Positions 8,340 through 17,361 of a stretch of DNA of 64,000 nucleotides are shown here, in pieces. How positions within the stretch are numbered: the stretch's first letter is position 1; every line of letters begins with the position of its first letter. Both the position numbers and the translations under genes were made by a program. Under the pieces are notes generated by a model. That model was given only the letters and a program-made list of their open reading frames with translations. It was not told where the DNA came from and searched no databases. The stretch comes from Pseudomonas sp. KU26590 (GTDB lineage Bacteria; Pseudomonadota; Gammaproteobacteria; Pseudomonadales; Pseudomonadaceae): assembly GCF_026153515.1 (NCBI RefSeq), contig NZ_CP110644.1, forward strand, positions 4,617,501 to 4,681,500. The letters are read 5' to 3'.

Positions 8340-9136
8340 CCTTTCCTAAAACCAAGCACTGAACGCAGCCAGCCTGCCGACTTCCGTTCATAGAAAGGCG
8401 TTGTTTCCTTGAGGAAGTAATCGCTAAGGCCTGCGCCCCCCTCTTGAACGCGATAGAGGTCAACGGGTTCGCCATCCGGAGCGGTATCTCCGGCAACGGT
8501 ACCGGCTTCGCGCATGACCCGTTCAAAATCTCCGTCCGCTTCAATACCTATGATGAGATGAGGCTTTTGATCAATCGATGGGTCATGCATCAACGCCAGA
8601 AATGCACGGTTTACGTTGCGATGTTTGGCGAGTAACTGCGTGAGCGAGTTGACCATCCTTGACGGGTATTGCGACGGCTGCCCGAGCAGCACGTTCGTGT
8701 CTTTTTCAACCGTGCGCTGCGCCGGCTTCTGGCCGACCCCGTCCGAGAGCAGATGGCGCACTTCCTCCGGCAAAAACTCTTTCCCGTAAGGAGACTTTGG
8801 ATTGAGGAAAAGAGGGGCGCCCCGTGTGATTTCAAACAGCGATCTGGCCGGGATTTCTACGTAGGACTCTTCGTTATCTATGGATCCTTGCAGCGTTTTT
8901 AACGAAGAAAAAAACGGGATGACAGGTGAGCCGTCAGCCCTGTGCCAATTCGCGATACTGATGTTGCTGCCCGCTTCGAGTGTGACATGGCCTTTGCCAG
9001 TCCCGGCGGTGCCAAGGACGTAGACAGTGGAATCCAACAGAATCTTGAAAAACTCAGGTCGATGGGCCGGTTCATCCGCCGCCAGCCTGAGGGATGTTTC
9101 GAGGGTGTTTTCTTGCTGGGTGTCCATGATATCCAT
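8336..9136 (-). CDS. sseB: SseB family protein (enhanced serine sensitivity)
   Basis: This protein of about 266 aa has the two-part SseB architecture. An N-terminal half carries LRLAADEPAHRPEFFKILLD, the family's opening P-x-x-R-P-x-F-hh-LL pattern, and FFSSLKTLQ; a C-terminal half carries NRAFLALMHDP…PHLIIGIEADGDFERVM. SseB-domain proteins were first linked to serine sensitivity in E. coli, and their biochemical role is unclear; homologues are frequently found beside immunity-type genes. I chose ATG 9136 because GAGG precedes it by about 7 bp; ATG codons at 9151 and 9127 are alternatives. It overlaps the downstream Imm35-like gene by 4 bp, suggesting joint expression and function. Confidence 0.75.
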   Translation of the reverse strand: MDIMDTQQENTLETSLRLAADEPAHRPEFFKILLDSTVYVLGTAGTGKGHVTLEAGSNISIANWHRADGSPVIPFFSSLKTLQGSIDNEESYVEIPARSLFEITRGAPLFLNPKSPYGKEFLPEEVRHLLSDGVGQKPAQRTVEKDTNVLLGQPSQYPSRMVNSLTQLLAKHRNVNRAFLALMHDPSIDQKPHLIIGIEADGDFERVMREAGTVAGDTAPDGEPVDLYRVQEGGAGLSDYFLKETTPFYERKSAGWLRSVLGFRKG

Positions 9137-9690
9137 CCGTGGCCTCATCAAAACTGACGAAAATTGAGCGCAAACAGCGCGTAGTTTTTCACGGGACTGT
9201 GAAAACAGGAAGAACAGTAGGCTAATGAATCTGAATCATGCGAAGAGTTACCCTGAACGGACGTCCAGGGAGAGCTTCTGCGTGGCCATGGTGGACGAAG
9301 AACCAAAGACGGGAATTCTCTACAAGTAGCGCATGGGGTTCAAATCGTTTCACCCTGGCAAGGTGTATTCGGCCGCAGGGCTTGGCCCCATTCCTGCGAC
9401 CCCCAACCCCACCCCGTCGCTACAGACTATGTGGACGACTCGTTTTAGGGCCGGAGGCGAATACGCGGGCGCCTGTGCCTACCTGATGAAGCACGCGCCA
9501 AGTAACAAATGCGCGTGGTACGGCAGCTTTGTGCCGACTGCTGCCGTTCGCGACCGGCGGAGGGTTTTGACCCAAAGCGCTCCTTTTGCGAATCACGGGG
9601 TCCTCGGCAAAAGGACGTGGACGCCTTTAGCGCCATCCGCAGGACTTTTGGCAGCGTACATATATGGGGTTTTGCTCCGTCCCGATTTTT
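9137..9690. other. intergenic region of about 550 bp with only a short doubtful ORF
   Basis: No convincing gene is visible. ATG 9225 opens a 34-codon frame on the plus strand ending at TAG 9329. A longer plus-strand frame from 9333 runs into the 3' end of the AspT gene on the other strand and looks non-coding. Base 9690 downward is the divergent end of the transporter gene. The segment may contain a degraded gene, but nothing could be identified. Confidence 0.4.
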
Positions 9691-11415
9691 TTACTGCGCC
9701 AAAATCATCGCGAAATATCCGAAGACCGTCAGCAGGATGCCAGACACGGCATAGGCCACCGGAAAGCCAATCCAGGGCACGGTGCTGTCGATTTCTTTCG
9801 CGGCTTCACGCGCAGGTCCGGAATGACTGCGCGCGCCAGCCACACCGCCCATGAGAATGGCCGGGTTGATTTTGAAGACATGAAAACCCACCGCCCAGAC
9901 GATAAACGGCGGAATCGTGCAGGCGACGAAGCCCAACACAAAGATCTTCAACGCGATGATTGCGCTGATTTGCGACACCAGATTCGCACCCGCATTCACG
10001 CCGACAATCGCGACAAAGAAGATCAGTCCCATGTCTTCAAGAATATTGCGTGCAGCATTGGGGGTGTTGCCGAAGAATCGAACCCGCGACACCAGTGACG
10101 AAACAATAATCCCCGAGACCAATAACCCCCCGGCGTTACCCAGGCCCACTGCCGCGCCGAATGCCGGCACTTGAATAAGGCCGATCAACAGGCCAAGTAT
10201 CATGCCTAACGACAGGGTCAGCAGATCCGTCGCGGTACTTGGCCGGGCTACTTTGCCCAACAGCGTCGTGGCTCTATCAATGGCGCTGCGCAGACCGATC
10301 AGGTGCATGACATCCAGTCGCTGCAAGCGCGTTTCCAGCCCGACGGGAATGGGGGCGCCGCCGCGCTCAATACCCACCAGCTGGACTTGTCCTGCAATCG
10401 GAGACTGGCTGAAATCCTTCAGTGCCTTGCCTATGGCGTCGTGATGGGTCACCAGGATGACCGCTTCATCCAGCGGTATATTCAGCGCCCGCGCGTCTGG
10501 TACTTCAGGGCCGATAAGCCCCATGTGGTCGGTCAATGCATCCAGGCTGCCGCCAAGGGCAATCACGTCGCCCAGTTGCAGCACCAACGCGGGATCGGCA
10601 CCCAGTAACTGGTCAGCCCGCTCCACATTCTCGATCTGGTAGAGCGCGAACCGCTCGCGAAACTGCGCGATGCTTTGTCCCGCCAGATCTTTGTTCACCA
10701 GCCTGTACGCTCGCAGATCAAAGGGCCGATAACCGCTGAGCCCTGCGTCATCGACATTGGGCACACCGTGTTCGACTTCATAGTCTTTGGCGGCCTTGCG
10801 CGCATCGACGCGCCACCAGCGTGGCAGGTACTTACAGATCAGGATGATGCCGACCGTCCCCCAGATATAGGTGATGCCATAGGACAACGCGATCATCGCC
10901 GTCGCTGCTGCCGCCGTTGTGCCGGGGGGCAAGGCTACGACCCCTGAGGTGATCGCCTGCTCGGCCGAGCCAATAGCGGCAGACATGGTTTGCGAACCGG
11001 CGAGAATGCCACCCGCCGCGCCAACTGGAAGGGCCAGCAGGCGAACGCCTAGCACCACGATGCCAAGCCCCAGAAACGACGAAAGAACGGCCAGGAACGT
11101 GAACTTCAGGCCATCACCTTTCAAGCTGTTGATAAACGAAGGCCCTACGCGAAGCCCGACTCCGTACATGAACAGGTAGTAGAAAAGGCTTTTGGTGAAG
11201 TTATCCAGCTCGAAATGCACGCCGTAGTACGACGCCCAGGTTGCAATGGCGCAGCCGATGACAATTGCCCCCGCCACCGCGCCTAGCCCGTAGCCTTTGA
11301 TCGTGCCCCGGCCTACCCAGACGGACAGCCCAACGACCAGGAACAAAAGTATGTATGGATTGTGTTGCAGGAAGGTAAAGAAAGCATTCACGTCGATTTG
11401 CACCCGTCTGGTCAC
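9691..11415 (-). CDS. AspT-family antiporter (aspartate:alanine exchanger type)
   Basis: The 574-aa product has the duplicated AspT/YbjL arrangement. A first hydrophobic block (about residues 12-190) carries GVGLRVGPSFINSLKGDGL, the AspT signature with GLxxGPxF. A central soluble region (about 210-385) with two TrkA-C-like regulatory segments follows, and a second hydrophobic block (about 395-574) contains FFVAIVGVNAG and the second signature copy. Members exchange dicarboxylic amino acids for their decarboxylated product, generating proton motive force. It lies 45 bp downstream of glutamate decarboxylase on the same strand, so the likely exchange is glutamate for GABA, replacing the GadC antiporter used in E. 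coli. Substrate is inferred from context. Confidence 0.85.
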   Translation of the reverse strand: MTRRVQIDVNAFFTFLQHNPYILLFLVVGLSVWVGRGTIKGYGLGAVAGAIVIGCAIATWASYYGVHFELDNFTKSLFYYLFMYGVGLRVGPSFINSLKGDGLKFTFLAVLSSFLGLGIVVLGVRLLALPVGAAGGILAGSQTMSAAIGSAEQAITSGVVALPPGTTAAAATAMIALSYGITYIWGTVGIILICKYLPRWWRVDARKAAKDYEVEHGVPNVDDAGLSGYRPFDLRAYRLVNKDLAGQSIAQFRERFALYQIENVERADQLLGADPALVLQLGDVIALGGSLDALTDHMGLIGPEVPDARALNIPLDEAVILVTHHDAIGKALKDFSQSPIAGQVQLVGIERGGAPIPVGLETRLQRLDVMHLIGLRSAIDRATTLLGKVARPSTATDLLTLSLGMILGLLIGLIQVPAFGAAVGLGNAGGLLVSGIIVSSLVSRVRFFGNTPNAARNILEDMGLIFFVAIVGVNAGANLVSQISAIIALKIFVLGFVACTIPPFIVWAVGFHVFKINPAILMGGVAGARSHSGPAREAAKEIDSTVPWIGFPVAYAVSGILLTVFGYFAMILAQ

Positions 11416-11459
11416 GCTAAGACACCGAGCCTCAAAGGCCCGGTGAGTTTGATGTGCAA

Positions 11460-12890
11460 TCAGGCGACGTTTGGGGTGTCAGCCGGGATCACCGGAGCCG
11501 CTATGGCGCCATGGCTGAAGCTGGGTCCCGCGTCCGAATGCTCCACTCGGTTCTTTTGCAGGTAGGTGAGGGCTTTGCGCAGGTCCTCCAGCAACAGTGC
11601 GACCAGGTCGCGACTCACGCCATGTCGCACCAGAACCCGCTGCACCACGGTGTTTTGGCGATTAGACGGCAAGGGATACGAGGCGATCTGCCAGCCGCGC
11701 ATGCGTACACGCTCCGACAGGTCATAAAGCGTGAAGCCATGGTCGATCCCGTCCTTAAGCTTGTAGCAAACTGCCGGCAGACCGTCTTTGCCGTCGTAAA
11801 CGAGCTCGAGTGAGGGAAACTTCAGGATTTCTGCCGCCAACCACTGCGCGGTGTCGGAGCAGGCCTGCTGAATGCGCGTGTAACCGTCGCGTCCAAGTCG
11901 CAGGAAGTTGTAGTACTGAGCAATGATTTCGCCACCTGGCCGGCTGAAATTCAGCGCGAAGGTCGCCATGTTGCCGCCCAGATAGTCCACGTAAAAAATC
12001 AACTCTTCCGGCAAGTCATCGGTGGAGCGCCAGATTACCCAGCCCACGCCCAGCGGCGCCAAGCCATATTTGTGGCCTGAAGCGTTGATGGATTTGACGC
12101 GCTCGATCACAAAGTCCCATACAAGATCTTGCTGGATAAACGGTGCGATGAAGCCGCCGCTGGCGGCGTCAACATGAATCGGGATATCCAGGCCGAGGTC
12201 GCGTTGCATGGCGTCCAACTCCGCAGCCAGGGCAGCCACCGGCTCATAGATGCCGGTGAACGTCACGCCTAGCGTGGCTACAACACCAATGGTGTTCTCG
12301 TCACAATATTCACGCAGGTCGGCCGGCAGCAGTCCCAGCGCGTTGCCACGCAGCGGCACCTCGCGGATTTCCACATCGAAATACCTGGCAAACTTCTTCC
12401 AGCAAATCTGTACCGGACCGCACACGAAATTGGGTTTGTCAGTCGGCAAGCCGGATGCTTCCCTGCGTTTTTTCCAGCTCCACTTCAAGGCCAGGCCGCC
12501 GAGCATCGCGGCCTCACTGGACCCCGTGGTTGAACAGCCTACGGTTTGCCATGATTTCGGGGCATGCCACAGGTCTGCAATGATGTGCACACAGCGATTT
12601 TCGATCTCCGCCGTCTGTGGGTACTCGTCCTTGTCGATCATGTTTTTGTCGAGGGCATCAGCCATCAACTGCTTGACCTCCGGCTCGACCCAGGTGGTGC
12701 AGAAGGTCGCCAGGTTCTGTCGGGAGTTGCCGTCGAGCAGCAACTCGTCGCGCACCAGATTGTAAGCAGCCGAGGGCGTGGTTGACTGATTGGGGAGCCG
12801 GTACTTGGGCAATTTATGCTGAGATGAGCCACTCGAGTAAACGTCTTCGATGGCTTGATCTTGAATCTCGACGGTTTTATGAAGTGCCAT
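11460..12890 (-). CDS. gadB: glutamate decarboxylase (PLP-dependent)
   Basis: This group II PLP decarboxylase converts L-glutamate to GABA and CO2, consuming one cytoplasmic proton. Visible landmarks are the N-terminal PKYRLP segment, [32 protein letters not shown] (the Asp and Ala pair that hold PLP), and [10 protein letters not shown], where the Lys forms the Schiff base. From ATG 12890 the product is 476 aa, close to the 466 aa of E. coli GadA/B; the frame continues upstream to 12938 but the extra 16 residues look non-conserved. It is followed by an AspT-family exchanger in the same operon. Together they form a probable acid-resistance or PMF-generating decarboxylase-antiporter pair. Confidence 0.9.
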   Translation of the reverse strand: MALHKTVEIQDQAIEDVYSSGSSQHKLPKYRLPNQSTTPSAAYNLVRDELLLDGNSRQNLATFCTTWVEPEVKQLMADALDKNMIDKDEYPQTAEIENRCVHIIADLWHAPKSWQTVGCSTTGSSEAAMLGGLALKWSWKKRREASGLPTDKPNFVCGPVQICWKKFARYFDVEIREVPLRGNALGLLPADLREYCDENTIGVVATLGVTFTGIYEPVAALAAELDAMQRDLGLDIPIHVDAASGGFIAPFIQQDLVWDFVIERVKSINASGHKYGLAPLGVGWVIWRSTDDLPEELIFYVDYLGGNMATFALNFSRPGGEIIAQYYNFLRLGRDGYTRIQQACSDTAQWLAAEILKFPSLELVYDGKDGLPAVCYKLKDGIDHGFTLYDLSERVRMRGWQIASYPLPSNRQNTVVQRVLVRHGVSRDLVALLLEDLRKALTYLQKNRVEHSDAGPSFSHGAIAAPVIPADTPNVA

Positions 12891-13202
12891 GGAATCCTGC
12901 TCTTGAATGAGGGGAATGGCGTAGACGTTGATCGACAAACATCGATCTGCCTGCGTCAGGAAGAGAGCGAACCGAGGGGTTGCAAAAGACCGCGGCTGTC
13001 AGGTGGAGCAGCAATGACTTAACCGCTATCGCCCTGCGTGGGGGAAAACAGCGGTGCATTCACAGTGCCCGATGGTGCTCGACTTTTATCCCCGTACATT
13101 GACAAAGATCATTAACACCCGAGATATCTGCACCTGGACTGGCCGCGAAAGCCTCCTGGATGCGCATTCGCAGACGCGGCTTCTCAACAACCAGCAGGCA
13201 TT
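12891..13202. other. intergenic region upstream of gadB, nothing recognised
   Basis: This 312-bp gap holds the promoter region of the leftward gadB-antiporter unit and the 3' side of the MscS gene. No gene, palindrome or terminator of note was seen in it. Confidence 0.4.
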
Positions 13203-14687
13203 TCAGCCCTTCTTCTTTGCTCTTCCGTTATCGGCGCCCTGCCCCCGCGTCACCTCAAATCGCTTCACATTCTTGCGCAACCAACTAATGAAACCATTGG
13301 CATCAGCCACCACCGGCTTAGCCTCCAACATCGCCGCCCGCGCCTTCTCACGAAACTTCGCCAGCCCAGCCAAGGCCCCAATTAATTCCGGATGCTCCGC
13401 CAGCCAAGGCTCCAGATCAGCCTTGTCGATCCGGTAAATCATGCAGTCGGTGTACGCACAGAAACGCGCCACCGTCGGCGTCGCGTCAATAAAACCCGTC
13501 TCACCCAGCAGCTCGCCCGGCCCCATGCGGCCCACTTCCAGCCAGCCGTCCGGCCGTTGCAGCGAAGCCGATACCACCCCGGACTCGATAATGAACAGCG
13601 CATCAGGCACCGCCCCTTCAGCCAGCACGATGTCTTTCGCTGGATAAGCGCCCAGGCGCATGTGCTGTTCCAGTTGTGCGCGGTCGGCGTCGCTGAGCAT
13701 GCGCAGCGCATTGACGGTATTGAGCACGGCGGACTGGCGGGTCGCGGGGCGGAGCTGGTCCTGGCGGGTGTCGGTGGACGCCAATTGGCGGTGGATCAGG
13801 TCGAACAGCTGATTGCGTACCGCTGAACACCGATCCCGGGATTTCACGTAGCCGGTGACTTCGTAATCGACGATGCGCAGGCCGGACTTGACCACCACCG
13901 CCGACGGCGCGGGCTGGGCCAGTAATTCACGGCAGCCCAGCAGCGCTTTCTCCAGGGAGTCCAGCACCAGGCTGGGTCGCAGACGGATGGACTGCTCAAT
14001 GGACAGGGTGACCGAATGGAAATGGTCCGGCCGGCTGAAGTTGACGATGCGGGTCTTGGCGGCCATGGCGTTGGGGATCACCGCCATGCTGCCCTCGGCC
14101 GTCAGCAAGTGGGTGGAGCGCCAGTCGATTTCGATGACCTTGCCTTCGATGTCGTCGACGCGAATCCAGTCGTCCACCCGGAACGGCTTGGTCGCGTTGA
14201 GGACGATGCCGGAGAACACGTCGCCCAGCGTGCTTTGCACGGCGAGGCCGAGGATGATCGCCACGGCGCCGGAGGTGGCTAGCAGTCCTTTGACCGGCAG
14301 GTCGAGCACGTAGGCGGCCGCCGCCACTGATGCGACGAGGAAGATGATCGCGCCCATGACGTCCTGCAGCAGATGACCCTTGCCGCCGATCCGTGGCTCC
14401 ATCACCACGATGGCGAGCACGGTCAGGGTCCGCGCGCCGAACAGCCACCAGGCGATGGTCAGAATGGTGCCGAGCACATGCCGGGGAACGGACCAGTCGG
14501 CGGGCACCGGATACAGCGGACTGAGCCCGCCATCCAGCAGCGCCATGCTGAACAGCACGAACAGCGCAAGCCGGCACACGAGCTTGCGCCGCAGCCAGCG
14601 CGGGTGCAGCCATTGCCAGAGTGTGAGGTCGATGACCAGCAGCACGGCAGCGCTGATCAACGGATAGGCGAACCACAAATGATCCAT
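13203..14687 (-). CDS. mechanosensitive channel (MscS family) with cyclic nucleotide-binding domain
   Basis: The 494-aa protein starts with four to five hydrophobic helices (about residues 1-150). The MscS pore helix and beta domain follow: AIILGLAVQSTLGDVFSGIVLN, then PFRVDDWIRVDDIEGKVIEIDWRSTHL, a classic MscS signature, to about residue 290. Residues about 335-470 form a cNMP-binding domain with LFIIESGVVSASL and the phosphate-binding cassette G-P-G-E-L-L-G-E-T-G-F-I-D-x-x-P. Gating is therefore expected to respond both to membrane tension and to a cyclic nucleotide such as cAMP or cGMP. ATG 14687 is preceded by AGGGAA; the codon before it in frame is TTG. The protein sits in the inner membrane. 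Confidence 0.9.
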   Translation of the reverse strand: MDHLWFAYPLISAAVLLVIDLTLWQWLHPRWLRRKLVCRLALFVLFSMALLDGGLSPLYPVPADWSVPRHVLGTILTIAWWLFGARTLTVLAIVVMEPRIGGKGHLLQDVMGAIIFLVASVAAAAYVLDLPVKGLLATSGAVAIILGLAVQSTLGDVFSGIVLNATKPFRVDDWIRVDDIEGKVIEIDWRSTHLLTAEGSMAVIPNAMAAKTRIVNFSRPDHFHSVTLSIEQSIRLRPSLVLDSLEKALLGCRELLAQPAPSAVVVKSGLRIVDYEVTGYVKSRDRCSAVRNQLFDLIHRQLASTDTRQDQLRPATRQSAVLNTVNALRMLSDADRAQLEQHMRLGAYPAKDIVLAEGAVPDALFIIESGVVSASLQRPDGWLEVGRMGPGELLGETGFIDATPTVARFCAYTDCMIYRIDKADLEPWLAEHPELIGALAGLAKFREKARAAMLEAKPVVADANGFISWLRKNVKRFEVTRGQGADNGRAKKKG

Positions 14688-14819
14688 CAACGTTCCCTGA
14701 GGGTGGACAGCCCGTGGAGCTTAGCTGAATACCCTGCAGGGAAGTGTCGGTCACATCATTGGGGGAACAGTGGAGCGAATCGGGGCGAAGGATGATTGTG
14801 GGCAGATGTCCACTCTGCA

Positions 14820-15165
14820 GGGGCCGGCGTGCTGGCGAATGCGGGGGGGTCAGGCGGCTGGATGTCGCAGCTGATATTTTTCGCGGGCAAGCGCGCTCCT
14901 ACAATTGATCTCGACACCATCCGGAATCTTCGATGTACATGAATTTGTAGGAGCCGACTTGCTGGTGAATGCGGGGGGTCAGGCGGCTGGATGTCGCAGC
15001 TGATATTTTTCGCGGGCAAGCGCGCTCCTACAGTTGATCTCGATAACATCCGAAATCTTCGGTGTACATGAATTTGTAGGAGCCGGCTTGCTGGCGAATG
15101 CGGTGGGTCAGTAAAGGATATTTTGCCCAATAGACTGGGTTCGCCAGCAAGCCGGCTCCTTGGAG
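14820..15165. repeat. REP/BIME array with a 129-bp direct repeat
   Basis: This gap contains at least six Pseudomonas-type REP copies in both orientations. Types with core GCCGGCTTGCTGGCGAA and core GCGCGCTTGCCCGCGAA alternate. The segment from CAGGCGGCTGGATGTCGCAG to the next REP is repeated at 14851 and 14980, a 129-bp period. The 124-codon ORF that crosses it is REP-derived and not a gene. Confidence 0.9.
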
Positions 15166-15207
15166 TGAGGGTGTGTCAGTTAACCGCGTGGTGGACGATC
15201 GGACCCA

Positions 15208-15969
15208 TCAGAACGCCGTCACGCCCCCGTCCACCGCCAGTGAGTGCCCGGTGGTGAACGCGGCGCCGTCGCTGCACAGGTAGAGCACGGCGGCGGCGAT
15301 TTCTTCGACTTTGCCGATGCGCCCGACCGGGTGCATGGTGGCGGCGAATTCGGCCTTGCGCGGGTCGGCTTCGTGGGCGCGGCGGAACATGTCGGTGTCG
15401 ATCACCGCCGGGCACACGGCGTTTACGCGAATGTGCTTTTTGGCGTACTCGATGGCCGCCGATTTGGTCAGGCCGATCACCGCGTGCTTGGAGGCGCTGT
15501 AGATGCTCATCTTCGGCGCCGCGCCCAGCCCGGCGACCGACGCGGTGTTGACGATCGCCCCGCCACCCTGGGCCAGCATCAGCGGCAACTGGTATTTCAT
15601 GCACAGCCAGACGCCCTTGACGTTGACGCCCATGATCGCGTCGAACTCGGCTTCGCTGCCTTCGGCGAGGCGGCCCTTTTCGATTTCGATGCCGGCGTTG
15701 TTGAAGGCGTAATCGACGCGGCCGTAAGCGTCCACGGCCTGGGCCATCATCTGCTGCACCTGAGCGTCCTTGGTCACGTCACACGGCAGAAACAGCGCTT
15801 CACCGCCCGCCTGACGAATCAACTCGGCCGTGCCCTCGCCGCCCTCGCGGTCCAGATCCACCGCCAGCACTTTCAGGCCGTGTTCGGCGAACGCCAGCGC
15901 AGTCGCTCGGCCAATGCCCGCCGCGGCGCCGGTGACCAACGCGACCTGGCCGGAAAACGTCATGCTCAT
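15208..15969 (-). CDS. short-chain dehydrogenase/reductase (SDR)
   Basis: A classical SDR of 253 aa. The cofactor motif is T-G-A-A-A-G-I-G near the N terminus, with a D-L-D-R acidic end to beta-2 that favours NAD(H) or a mixed preference. N-N-A-G follows at about residue 90, and the catalytic S-I-Y-S-A-S-K (Tyr and Lys) with an upstream Ser at T-A-S-V-A. The C-terminal VDGGVTAF is typical of a classical SDR. The substrate is unknown. The start at 15969 has AAGGA 8 bp upstream. It lies next to a zinc-free MDR oxidoreductase on the other strand, but the two genes diverge and no joint pathway is evident. Confidence 0.85.
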   Translation of the reverse strand: MSMTFSGQVALVTGAAAGIGRATALAFAEHGLKVLAVDLDREGGEGTAELIRQAGGEALFLPCDVTKDAQVQQMMAQAVDAYGRVDYAFNNAGIEIEKGRLAEGSEAEFDAIMGVNVKGVWLCMKYQLPLMLAQGGGAIVNTASVAGLGAAPKMSIYSASKHAVIGLTKSAAIEYAKKHIRVNAVCPAVIDTDMFRRAHEADPRKAEFAATMHPVGRIGKVEEIAAAVLYLCSDGAAFTTGHSLAVDGGVTAF

Positions 15970-16220
15970 GGGATCGTCCTTTTTGTACTTATTAATGGAA
16001 GGCTCGGCTCAAGCCGGGCATGCGCCGCAGCTTAGCGGTCGCGACACACTCAACGTCAGCACTATCAGGAGGCCGGTTGCCGGGCCATTGGTGGCGATGA
16101 TGATCCGCCACAAGCGCCATCATCCGCATGGATCGGCGGGCATTCGGTGCAGTGGCAATCCTTGCTGTCTGGACCCTTACGGTCTATCACTGCCGCTTCG
16201 TCGATAATCGAGAGCCTGCC

Positions 16221-17225
16221 ATGACCGCCTTGAACAACCGCCAATTCCTCCTCGCCCGCCGCCCGGTGGGTGCTGCCAGCCGCGAAGATTTCACCTTCCA
16301 GACCGTGCCCGTTGCCGAGCTCGCTCCAGGACAAATAATGGTGAAAAGCGAATACCTGTCGCTGGACCCGGCCATGCGCGGCTGGATGAACGAAGGCAAG
16401 TCCTACATGGCACCCGTCGAGATTGGCGCGGTGATGCGCGCGTTGGGTGCGGGCAAGGTGATCGAGTCGCAACACCCGAAATTCGCCGTGGGCGATTACG
16501 TTCAGGGCGTGCTTGGGGTGCAGGATTATTTCGTCGGCGAGCCCAAGGGCTTCAACAAGGTCGACCCCAAACTCGTGCCGTTACCGGTGTACCTGGCCGC
16601 GCTGGGCATGACTGGCATGTCGGCCTACTTCGCCCTGCTCGAAGTCGGCCAGCCCAAAGCCGGTGAGACTGTGGTGATTTCCGGCGCGGCCGGCGCGGTG
16701 GGCAGCATTGCCGGGCAGATCGCCAAAATCAAAGGCTGCCGGGTCATCGGCATCGCCGGCGGCAAGGAAAAATGCCAGACCCTGATCGATGAATTCGGCT
16801 TCGACGGCGCCATCGACTACAAGAACGAGGACATTCACGCAGCGCTGAAACGCGAATGCCCCAAAGGCGTGGACGTGTTTTTCGACAACGTCGGCGGCGA
16901 CATCCTCGATGCGGTCCTTACCCGCCTGGCGTTGAAGGCGCGGGTGGTGATCTGCGGCGCCATCAGCCAGTACAACAACAAGGAAGCGGTCAAAGGCCCG
17001 GCCAACTACCTGTCGCTGCTCGTCAACCGCGCGCGCATGGAAGGCTTCGTGGTGATGGACCATGCTGAACACTTCGCCAAGGCAGGGATGGAAATGGCCG
17101 GCTGGCTGGCTCAGGGCAAGCTGAAAAGCAAAGAGCACATCGTCGAGGGCCTGGAAACCTTCCCCGAAGCGTTGCAGATGCTGTTCAAGGGCGAAAACAG
17201 CGGTAAGTTGATCTTGAAGGTGTGA
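16221..17225 (+). CDS. NADP-dependent oxidoreductase (zinc-free MDR family)
   Basis: The 334-aa product has the medium-chain dehydrogenase layout without the catalytic zinc ligands. A GroES-like N-terminal part (about residues 1-140) contains PVAELAPGQIMVKSEYLSLD and GDYVQGVLG. The nucleotide-binding Rossmann domain with S-G-A-A-G-A-V-G-S follows at about residue 150, then IDYKNEDI and GVDVFFDNVGGD, the pattern seen in NADPH-dependent double-bond reductases such as leukotriene B4 12-hydroxydehydrogenase-like and curcumin reductase-like enzymes. It should reduce the alpha,beta-unsaturated bond of an enone using NADPH; its natural substrate is unknown. ATG 16221 is chosen because the upstream frame from 16128 is not family-like. 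Confidence 0.85.
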   Translation: MTALNNRQFLLARRPVGAASREDFTFQTVPVAELAPGQIMVKSEYLSLDPAMRGWMNEGKSYMAPVEIGAVMRALGAGKVIESQHPKFAVGDYVQGVLGVQDYFVGEPKGFNKVDPKLVPLPVYLAALGMTGMSAYFALLEVGQPKAGETVVISGAAGAVGSIAGQIAKIKGCRVIGIAGGKEKCQTLIDEFGFDGAIDYKNEDIHAALKRECPKGVDVFFDNVGGDILDAVLTRLALKARVVICGAISQYNNKEAVKGPANYLSLLVNRARMEGFVVMDHAEHFAKAGMEMAGWLAQGKLKSKEHIVEGLETFPEALQMLFKGENSGKLILKV

Positions 17226-17361
17226 GCTGAATGTGTGGGCTCAACCTGTGAACCCTCGCTGATAATCCGCTGAACAACTCTCGGATAACACTGCCAAAAC
17301 CACCAGAGGGCGCACTCTGGTGTAAGCTCGTGCGCTGTTGATCCGACCCATCGAGAGGCTT

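Noticed and set aside
14756..15130. 124-codon minus-strand ORF with a tandem protein repeat
   Set aside because: It follows the 129-bp REP repeat; the protein repetition is a result of the DNA repeat.
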